Shown: piece after piece, positions 33,112 through 39,475 of the stretch
Numbering within the stretch: the first letter of the stretch is position 1
Layout of the letters: each line of letters begins with the position of its first letter
Assembly (NCBI GenBank): GCA_016928815.1
Contig: JAFGJZ010000126.1
Coordinates: 1-41,881 of the forward strand
Direction of reading: 5' to 3'
Source of the DNA: Spirochaetota bacterium
Lineage (GTDB): Bacteria; Spirochaetota; UBA4802; JAFGJZ01
Length of the DNA stretch: 41,881 nucleotides
The notes under the pieces: generated by a model
Seen by the model: only the letters and a program-made list of their open reading frames with translations
What the model was told of the DNA's origin: nothing
The model's database searches: none
Translations under genes and position numbers: made by a program

Positions 33112-33975
33112 ATGCTTTCCTGTATAAAAATGATTTTAATTATTGCGGCAGTATTATTACTGCCGTTTTCAGTTTCAGCTGCGGAAAAATCCGATAAAAC
33201 TGATATATATTCCGGAAATAATATTTTAAAATTCACCAATGAGTTATTTGAAAGATCGGAATATCAGCGGGTTATTTACGAGCTGGACCGTTATGATTAT
33301 TTTTATAATAATTATGAGTCAAATGTTAATGTTACCAGATTGCTATGTCAGGAAAGACTCGGTTTTGAGTTTATAAAGGACGGGAATGATTCTGGCGATA
33401 TTGTAACTGAAATTATTTATCTTGATTATTTAAATAGAAAAAAGGTTGAATACAGACTTCCTAATACGGATTTTATTAAGGAAAAAGAGACCGAGAGAAT
33501 TTACTATAAACGTATCTTTTTAAACAGGCTTCTTGCCAATGATTTTAACGGTGCAGAGAAAATTATTGCTGATTATGATCTCCCTGTTACGGATTTTAAT
33601 GAAATAGACAGATTGTATAATAATTTCAAGTCTCCATATGTCGGGTTGCTTTCCGCAGTTATCCCCGGGGGCGGCTATATTTATGCAGGAAATCCACGAA
33701 CAGGATTAACGGCATTCGCTGTAATCGGGATATTTTTTACCGCTTCATATTTTGCCCATAATTATGACTCTGATTATATTGCAGTAGCATCAGGTACTAT
33801 CGGTACTTTATTTTACGGAGGCAGCATATTCGGCGGTTATATGGAATCTGTTAGATATAATAAGAATCTTCAGGATGAAATAATAAAATATGCAGAATAC
33901 CATTATGGTTTTGAAACGGACAGAAATTATCTTTTCAGAACATACGGAACCGGGGGGATCAGTCTGAAATTTTAA
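33112..33975 (+). CDS. membrane protein of unknown function with PGGGYIYAG motif
   Basis: This 287-residue protein has a signal peptide (about 1-23), a helical, Tyr- and Asn-rich periplasmic region with a TPR-like feel (about 30-175), then two or three hydrophobic helices. These start with SPYVGLLSAVIPGGGYIYAG, a motif seen in several small membrane-protein families whose genes often sit near secretion or lipid genes. The cellular role is unknown. Translation is likely coupled to secF. Its last 17 bases overlap the end of the convergent STAS gene. Confidence 0.65.
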   Translation: MLSCIKMILIIAAVLLLPFSVSAAEKSDKTDIYSGNNILKFTNELFERSEYQRVIYELDRYDYFYNNYESNVNVTRLLCQERLGFEFIKDGNDSGDIVTEIIYLDYLNRKKVEYRLPNTDFIKEKETERIYYKRIFLNRLLANDFNGAEKIIADYDLPVTDFNEIDRLYNNFKSPYVGLLSAVIPGGGYIYAGNPRTGLTAFAVIGIFFTASYFAHNYDSDYIAVASGTIGTLFYGGSIFGGYMESVRYNKNLQDEIIKYAEYHYGFETDRNYLFRTYGTGGISLKF

Positions 33976-34318
33976 AAAAATCAGTCTTAAATTCTTCGTT
34001 AAGCTTTTCTGAAGTAGTACATTTTAGAAAATTCATTAAAAATGCCATTTCAATAATTGACAGTATATTCGAGGGAAGATCATACAGGAAAAATTCCTTA
34101 TTCAGACTTTTTGCAGTATTTATGTACTGTATCCACGATCCGAGTCCGGAAGAATCAACATGTTCCAGTTTTCTGCAGTTTAAGGCTATTGCCGTTATTG
34201 CCGGGTCATTCATGAATTTATTTATGACCTCATCGAGGCGTAAAACGGTTTCGATATTTATCTTTCCGGTTATCTGAATCAGTGCAATCGTGTCTCTTTT
34301 TTTTATATCTATTTTCAT
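33959..34318 (-). CDS. STAS-domain protein (anti-sigma factor antagonist type)
   Basis: This single STAS domain of 119 residues has the canonical phospho-Ser loop KLEHVDSSGLGSWIQYI, so phosphorylation-based partner switching is plausible. It is the last gene of a minus-strand set: unknown tail-anchored protein, glutamine-synthetase-like enzyme, then this gene after only four bases. Its C-terminal codons overlap the preceding plus-strand gene tail to tail by 17 bases. No kinase partner is in the window. Confidence 0.9.
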   Translation of the reverse strand: MKIDIKKRDTIALIQITGKINIETVLRLDEVINKFMNDPAITAIALNCRKLEHVDSSGLGSWIQYINTAKSLNKEFFLYDLPSNILSIIEMAFLMNFLKCTTSEKLNEEFKTDFFKISD

Positions 34319-34322
34319 TTTC

Positions 34323-35648
34323 TCATAAAATCGGAAGATATTTTGATATTTCGAAATCTGTTACATGACGGTTAAATTCAAAAAGTTCATGTTTCTTATT
34401 TTCAATGAATTTATTCATTAGCAGCTCACCCAGCGTGTTTTTCATAAGTTCTGAATTTTTAAAATATGTCAGAGCTTCGGAAAGATGTGTAGGAAGCGGC
34501 AAAATATTCATGTCAGCTATTTCTGACAGACTAAGATTGGAAATATTTTTATGTAATGGCGGTGCTAATTTATATTTTTTTTCAATGCCTTCAAGACCTG
34601 CGCTGATAATTGCTGAAAAAGCAAGATATGGATTGCAAGACGGGTCAGGATTTCTTAATTCAATACGCATGGATTTTGATCTGTCTTTTCTCATTTCGGG
34701 TATCCGGATAAGTGATGAATTAAATCCGGTGCTCCAGGATGCAAAAGTAGGGGCTTCAAAACCATATACAAATCGTTTGTAGCTGTTTATCCATTGATTT
34801 GTTACAGCAAAAAATTCATTACAGTGTTTCAGGATACCTGCAATAAAATATTTTGCGTCATCTGAAAGGTTAAAATCTTTGGTTTTATCATAAAATATAT
34901 TTTCTTCGTCTTTAAAAAGAGACATATGAATATGCATTCCGGAACCGTTCTGGTTTGCAATAGGCTTAGGCATGAAACTGGCATAAATGCTGTTTTTCTG
35001 GGCAATTTCCTTTGTAACCACCCTGAAAGTCATGATATTGTCGGCAGTCGTTAAAGCATCTTCATGTCTTAAATCAATTTCATGCTGAGAATTTGCACCT
35101 TCATGATGAGATGATAAAATATCCATTCCCATGGATTCAAGCGTCAGAACTGTCTGTCTCCTGAAGTCACTTGCTGAATCAAGCGGAGTAAGATCGAAAT
35201 ATCCGCCGGTATCAATTACTTCAGTTGAGGTCTGATTTTTAAAAAAGAAAAATTCAATTTCAGGTCCGGTATAGAAAGTAAAACCTTTTTCAGCAGCGCG
35301 TTTCAGGTTTTTTTTAAGTATGTATCTGGAGTCTCCCTCGTATGGAGTCATATCAGGTTTGTAAATATCACAGAACATTCTGGCTACTGAATCGGATTGA
35401 GGCCTCCATGGCAGCAGTTTGAAAGTGGATGGATCTGGAAGAGCAAGCAGTTCATGTTCTTCAGTCCGGATGAAACCATCAAGAGTGGACGCGTCAAATC
35501 TGACTCCTTCTACAAGTGCGTCTTCCAGTTCTTCTATTGTAATTGCGAAACTTTTAAGAAGACCAAGAACATCTGTAAACCATAGCCGGATGAATTTTAC
35601 ATTTTTATCTTTTGCAGTCCTTAATATGAATTCTTTATCCTGTTCCAT
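34323..35648 (-). CDS. glutamine synthetase family protein, GSI-alpha-like, variant active site
   Basis: The 441 residues match type I-alpha glutamine synthetases in length and lack the adenylylation-site region of the beta type. Visible motifs are GPEIEFFFF (128-136), HHEGANSQHEIDL (181-193), NQNGSGMHIHMS (232-243), the Glu flap in GFEAP (298) and IRIP (Arg315). The LRNPDP Arg332 is also kept. The usual NRSA before IRIP is FNSS, so the position of the conserved Arg (Arg339 in the Salmonella enzyme) is Asn310. This casts doubt on ordinary glutamine synthesis; a gamma-glutamyl ligase of another substrate is possible. It starts 12 bases after the tail-anchored protein gene. Confidence 0.85.
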   Translation of the reverse strand: MEQDKEFILRTAKDKNVKFIRLWFTDVLGLLKSFAITIEELEDALVEGVRFDASTLDGFIRTEEHELLALPDPSTFKLLPWRPQSDSVARMFCDIYKPDMTPYEGDSRYILKKNLKRAAEKGFTFYTGPEIEFFFFKNQTSTEVIDTGGYFDLTPLDSASDFRRQTVLTLESMGMDILSSHHEGANSQHEIDLRHEDALTTADNIMTFRVVTKEIAQKNSIYASFMPKPIANQNGSGMHIHMSLFKDEENIFYDKTKDFNLSDDAKYFIAGILKHCNEFFAVTNQWINSYKRFVYGFEAPTFASWSTGFNSSLIRIPEMRKDRSKSMRIELRNPDPSCNPYLAFSAIISAGLEGIEKKYKLAPPLHKNISNLSLSEIADMNILPLPTHLSEALTYFKNSELMKNTLGELLMNKFIENKKHELFEFNRHVTDFEISKYLPIL

Positions 35649-35660
35649 TATATCCGCCGA

Positions 35661-36647
35661 TTATATCATTATGTATAGTATTACAATTATGAGAATTAAA
35701 AGTATAGAAAAAATCCCAATTAACATGAAAGTGAAAAAAGACATTCCTTCATTCTGGGAAACTGCCGGTGTGCCGGCTGTTCCTGCAAAAGGTTTGCGTT
35801 TTTCCTGAACCATTACTCCGTCTATACGCGGATCATATAACCGTAATTTTACCTGACGTTCCTCTTCAATGCATTTTCCGTAAAGTCCGCGGTCAAGTTT
35901 AATTATAATCTCAACCGGGGAATCTTTGGAGTCGGCCTTTATGTCTACAACTTCTCCCGGAATAGGCATTATCCTGGTTTCTTTCCTAAGTTTATAGAAA
36001 TCAATAAAATAATTAGCCTGATCTGATTTAGGTTCAATTTTAGCCATTATTTTATCGCCGATTCTGATATCATACAGAGGTTTCCCTTTTACAGGAGAAA
36101 GTATCAGAGATGTATCAATAACAATTGAACCCTGCTCAATGCCGTGACTGCCCTGGGTATTTATATCTTTCTGATTCTTTTCTTTGGATTCACGGTCTCT
36201 TCTTTCTTTTACGGCATAAATTTCATTATGAGTGACTTCCTGTATTCCAATCTCGATTTTTATGCTTTTATCCTGAAGGATTCTGTTTAAAAGATCATAC
36301 AGGATTGTTTCAACACCGGTAAAATCATACTCATTTAACGCATCAAAAAGCTGCGATCTGATGAAACTGTCTTCATTCAATTTTTCAAACTGGGCCTGAA
36401 TGGTAATTGAAACATTTGTATTGTATTTACCCTTCCATTTCAGCTGAATTATTTCATCTTCAACCAGATCCCAGCTCCGGTCAATGTCAGAGTCGTATAT
36501 TTCTGAAAAAGATGAAATCATCGACTGGTTGGAATGCACCAGGCCGTCTGTATTGAATGCTACTACGAATAATCCGTATAATTTCTGTGAAGCAGATTTA
36601 ATTTTACCTTTAAGGTAAATAAAGTTAGTTGCAGGTGTTTCACTCAT
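35661..36647 (-). CDS. tail-anchored protein of unknown function
   Basis: This 328-residue protein has no signal peptide and a single C-terminal membrane helix (about 302-326, FFTFMLIGIFSILLILIIVI), so the bulk faces the cytoplasm. The N-terminal half looks globular and helical. A charged linker (about 145-165, KERRDRESKEKNQKD) leads to a beta-rich part (about 170-280, with DIRIGDKIMAKIEPKSDQ). I considered PilZ but see no RxxxR or (D/N)xSxxG motif. ATG 36647 is used; a TTG six bases earlier is in frame. It heads the operon with the glutamine-synthetase-like and STAS genes. Confidence 0.65.
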   Translation of the reverse strand: MSETPATNFIYLKGKIKSASQKLYGLFVVAFNTDGLVHSNQSMISSFSEIYDSDIDRSWDLVEDEIIQLKWKGKYNTNVSITIQAQFEKLNEDSFIRSQLFDALNEYDFTGVETILYDLLNRILQDKSIKIEIGIQEVTHNEIYAVKERRDRESKEKNQKDINTQGSHGIEQGSIVIDTSLILSPVKGKPLYDIRIGDKIMAKIEPKSDQANYFIDFYKLRKETRIMPIPGEVVDIKADSKDSPVEIIIKLDRGLYGKCIEEERQVKLRLYDPRIDGVMVQEKRKPFAGTAGTPAVSQNEGMSFFTFMLIGIFSILLILIIVILYIMI

Positions 36648-36673
36648 TCTCAAATCCAGTATCTTTTTGGTTT

Positions 36674-36701
36674 AGTGTACCGGTGAATTTAATTGTGTCA
36701 A
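36674..36701 (-). promoter_or_regulatory. sigma70-type promoter for the minus-strand operon
   Basis: On the minus strand a perfect TTGACA (36701-36696), a 16-base spacer and TACACT (36679-36674) lie about 30 bases before the start of the tail-anchored protein gene. Confidence 0.5.
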
Positions 36702-36833
36702 TATAAAAATTTTTGTTTCACATGCATTGAAGGAGAATAATTGCGTTGAAAGTAATTTCTGAATTTTATATTTCCGTTTTGGAATGTGTCTGCCTGAAAA
36801 TTGCAACTTCTTTAAAATCTTTTAGTTTCTTAA

Positions 36834-36861
36834 TTGACTTGAGCAAATTATAAAATATAAT
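36834..36861 (+). promoter_or_regulatory. sigma70-type promoter for the 36885 gene
   Basis: TTGACT (36834-36839), a 16-base spacer and a perfect TATAAT (36856-36861) precede the gene by 23 bases. The rest of the 230-base divergent gap (36654-36884) holds the opposite promoter and nothing else convincing. Confidence 0.65.
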
Positions 36862-36884
36862 GTAGTACGATTCAGGAGGATGAT

Positions 36885-37370
36885 ATGGACGAAGAAAAAA
36901 CTGATTATGAAAAATCTGAAAAAATGCATTTTTTATCTCTGTTTAAAGGGAATTTTATTATTATCATAAAAATAGTCATAATTATCATACTTATTGCCGC
37001 AGTTATTTATATTGTTAATTACATATCAGATAATGATAAATCTGCAATATATCTGTCAAAAACCGAAATACTGAATAAATCCGATGCCAGGACCGAGGCA
37101 TCTGATAAGTTCGATTCAAATGATTTAATATTTTTTTATATTCATTCCAAAGAAAGTGATTTCGGAAATACAATGATTGAAATTCAACTGGCCGTTCAGC
37201 AGGGTGATAATTATACATATCATAAAAAAATTATATACGAAATTTCTGTGGGAACGGATTCATTTGCAGCAGCAATTCCGAGATCATATGTGTCTGAACC
37301 CGGTAAATACAGGGTTTCTGTATATTTAAAAGGTGAAGAAATTGCAAGACAGGATATAGTAATAAACTGA
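36885..37370 (+). CDS. small bitopic membrane protein, unknown
   Basis: This 161-residue protein has a charged cytoplasmic start (about 1-22), one very Ile-rich membrane helix (about 25-46) and a periplasmic domain of about 110 residues that looks like a beta sandwich, ending PGKYRVSVYLKGEEIARQDI. AGGAGG five bases before ATG 36885 is the strongest binding site in the region. No family is recognised. It starts a run of uncharacterised envelope genes. Confidence 0.75.
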   Translation: MDEEKTDYEKSEKMHFLSLFKGNFIIIIKIVIIIILIAAVIYIVNYISDNDKSAIYLSKTEILNKSDARTEASDKFDSNDLIFFYIHSKESDFGNTMIEIQLAVQQGDNYTYHKKIIYEISVGTDSFAAAIPRSYVSEPGKYRVSVYLKGEEIARQDIVIN

Positions 37371-37424
37371 TATTACCGATAATAAAACAGCTGTATGTGT
37401 TAATTTCTCGGTTGGGGGACTTTA

Positions 37425-38615
37425 GTGTTAAAAAAAGCGGTCTTTTTTATTGTTTTTCTGTCTTTTTCTATTCCGTTGTTTTCATTTTCTGATCAGACTA
37501 CAACAGAAAGAAAAATCAATGAAAACAAGGAATATATAAGCTTCATGAATGTATGTATTTCTAATTTCGGCAGTTCCGATATTGAAACTTTTTTTAAGGT
37601 TTATGAAGCGCATTTTAATGCGGAAGTTGCTTTTTTACAGTCTGAATATGCAAGAAGTTTTAAAAATGTATATCAGTCGCAGACCATTCATGATGATCTC
37701 TATAATAAAGTTCTGGTTGATTATTATCATGAGCATTCAAAGTTGATTCTTGATAAGCTTGCTCCTTCTATCATCAAATCGAAGAATAAATCCGCCAGAT
37801 TGTATCTTACGCTTGCATACAGGGACAGATCTTTCAGTAAAAATCTTCAGATGGCGGCTCTTGCCACAAATCCAAGACAGCATTCATACAGGATGTATAA
37901 ACTCAGAGATGCAATAATTATCAGCAGGCGTTCCATGAGATATGCTCTGCTTGCATTATTTGAGAGTCAGAGCATCGAGATAAAGAAAAAAATATATGAC
38001 CATTTGTTTGAGATGGAACGTGAGAAAGGAAATCCGTTTTATGTCCGTTTTTTAAGTAAAACCGGAGAAGATTATCTGAAAGAATATAACCGTGATTTTA
38101 ATGATTATGAAAAAGAATATACGGTGGAACTTCAGACAAAAAAAGAAACATACATGGAGCAGAACAAGGATAAGTCGCTTCAGGAGCTTCAGGAAAATGA
38201 CAATTCAAAGTATCTGTTTGAAAAAAATGTATCCCGCCGTTTAAGATTTAAGATGGAGCAGCGAACCGCCGAATATCTCAGAAACGGTGAATTTGACAAG
38301 GCAAATGATATTGCCGTAAAATATATTGATGATTATAATTTTAAATTAATTCTGGCTGCAATAGAAATTCTTGAAACAGGCAGCAAGGATGAGTATCCGG
38401 GATTTGATTTTGAAAATCTTAAAACACATCATTATGATGATTTCAGCCGGTTACGAAAAGATAATGCTATTGATTTATTTATTTCCAGGGTAAAAGTAGT
38501 TGACGATATTGGAGTAAATGGTAAAAATACTAATCCTGATAAATCATCTGTTGAAAATGATACAGAGGGAAATCTTGATAAGGACCCGGGAAGCACTGTG
38601 GAAAATCCTCAATAA
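37425..38615 (+). CDS. secreted helical protein, unknown
   Basis: This 396-residue protein has a signal peptide (about 1-23, MLKKAVFFIVFLSFSIPLFS). The body is long, charged and almost entirely helical, and the disordered Asn/Asp/Ser-rich tail starts at about residue 365. The start is GTG 37425 with GGGGGA five bases upstream. I recognise no family and see no repeats. It is probably periplasmic. A 77-residue protein gene follows after 18 bases. Confidence 0.7.
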   Translation: MLKKAVFFIVFLSFSIPLFSFSDQTTTERKINENKEYISFMNVCISNFGSSDIETFFKVYEAHFNAEVAFLQSEYARSFKNVYQSQTIHDDLYNKVLVDYYHEHSKLILDKLAPSIIKSKNKSARLYLTLAYRDRSFSKNLQMAALATNPRQHSYRMYKLRDAIIISRRSMRYALLALFESQSIEIKKKIYDHLFEMEREKGNPFYVRFLSKTGEDYLKEYNRDFNDYEKEYTVELQTKKETYMEQNKDKSLQELQENDNSKYLFEKNVSRRLRFKMEQRTAEYLRNGEFDKANDIAVKYIDDYNFKLILAAIEILETGSKDEYPGFDFENLKTHHYDDFSRLRKDNAIDLFISRVKVVDDIGVNGKNTNPDKSSVENDTEGNLDKDPGSTVENPQ

Positions 38616-38633
38616 ATTCCAGTGCAAAAAATT

Positions 38634-38867
38634 ATGAGTGATTTTAACAGAAAAGCATTTAATGATATTCTTTCACAGCGGGGAGGCGGAGCTTCTTCAG
38701 GAGCACAGAATATTATTGTAGAAAAAGATAAAATTGTCAGAAAAGAGATTGCTGAACTTTACAGTATTTTAAGCAGCAGCGGCGATTCGAAAATTGCCAT
38801 TGATCTGCTTTCTGATCATGTTGCTATGATGGTAAGCATGATAAACGAATTTAAAAAACGGGTCTAG
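38634..38867 (+). CDS. small cytoplasmic helical protein, unknown
   Basis: This 77-residue protein has no signal or membrane segment. It starts MSDFNRKAFNDILSQRGGG, with a Gly/Ser hinge, and continues as amphipathic helices (KIVRKEIAELYSILSSSG, then LLSDHVAMMVSMINEFKKRV). ATG 38634 is preferred over an in-frame GTG at 38622. The binding site is poor, so coupling to the upstream gene is likely. Function unknown. Confidence 0.6.
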   Translation: MSDFNRKAFNDILSQRGGGASSGAQNIIVEKDKIVRKEIAELYSILSSSGDSKIAIDLLSDHVAMMVSMINEFKKRV

Positions 38868-38875
38868 GGATTCAC

Positions 38876-39232
38876 ATGAAAAAAATTCTTATCTTGTTTA
38901 TATGCATTCTGTTGTCTTCCTGTTTCGCCGGAAAGGATCAGTTCGGTGGATTAGGTATCGAGGTACCGTCAGGAATCGAGACTGTGACAGATGAAAATCC
39001 ATATAAAATTGTCAATGTTTATGAAGGATTTCCGGGGGCGCAGGTAGGATTGCAGCCCGGTGATATTATTATTTCTATTGACGGTAATGTTCTGAAAGGT
39101 CTCACTCAGGAACATATTTATAAAAATCTTCTTAGAGGAAAAGCAGGAACAACAGTGATTCTTGAGATTAAACGTGAAGATAAAACATTGATTTTCAGAC
39201 CTGTTCGACAGAAAATTATCGTTCAGGAATAA
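38876..39232 (+). CDS. PDZ-domain lipoprotein
   Basis: This 118-residue protein has a lipoprotein signal (CILLSSC, Cys16) and a single PDZ domain (about 25-108). The carboxylate-binding loop region is FGGLGIEVP, and the typical run FPGAQVGLQPGDIIISIDG is present. No protease domain is attached, unlike DegP or RseP, so it should bind a peptide or protein C-terminus in the periplasm. It begins eight bases after the preceding gene. A tiny membrane protein starts two bases after its stop. Confidence 0.85.
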   Translation: MKKILILFICILLSSCFAGKDQFGGLGIEVPSGIETVTDENPYKIVNVYEGFPGAQVGLQPGDIIISIDGNVLKGLTQEHIYKNLLRGKAGTTVILEIKREDKTLIFRPVRQKIIVQE

Positions 39233-39234
39233 GA

Positions 39235-39336
39235 ATGAAGATTTTTAAAAAAATTATAATTTCAATTTCATTAGTATATTTTTCTTTGTTTTGGCTTATG
39301 ATTGCATTTGATATATTATATTGGCTTAATAACTGA
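39235..39336 (+). CDS. 33-residue membrane microprotein
   Basis: ATG 39235 to TGA 39334-39336 encodes MKIFKKIIISISLVYF then a hydrophobic run to WLNN: a short basic start and one membrane helix. AGGA at 39225-39228 stands six bases before the ATG and lies inside the last codons of the PDZ gene, so translation is probably coupled. No family can be named at this length. Confidence 0.5.
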   Translation: MKIFKKIIISISLVYFSLFWLMIAFDILYWLNN

Positions 39337-39407
39337 AATATTTTTAATTTTTGTACTGCTTTTTGTCTTTAATGAGACATAACCCGGACAATCCCGCCAA
39401 AAAAAAC

Positions 39408-39436
39408 TTGTTTTTATCTATTTCAAGTATTATCAT
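39408..39436 (+). promoter_or_regulatory. possible promoter for the FecR-PEGA-propeller gene
   Basis: TTGTTT (39408-39413), a 17-base spacer and TATCAT (39431-39436) precede the gene by 39 bases. A 6-base inverted repeat, ATGTCA/TGACAT, around 39441-39461 lies in the leader. Confidence 0.4.
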
Positions 39437-39475
39437 ATTAATGTCATTTTCTGTGTGACATAAGAGAGGTACGTT

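Noticed and set aside
35661..36647. PilZ (cyclic-di-GMP) domain in the tail-anchored protein
   Set aside because: The RxxxR and (D/N)xSxxG binding motifs are not found.
36731..36853. 35-codon ORF from TTG 36746 behind AGGAG
   Set aside because: It sits across the promoter of the 36885 gene, has a weak start codon and no recognisable features; probably chance in an AT-rich gap.
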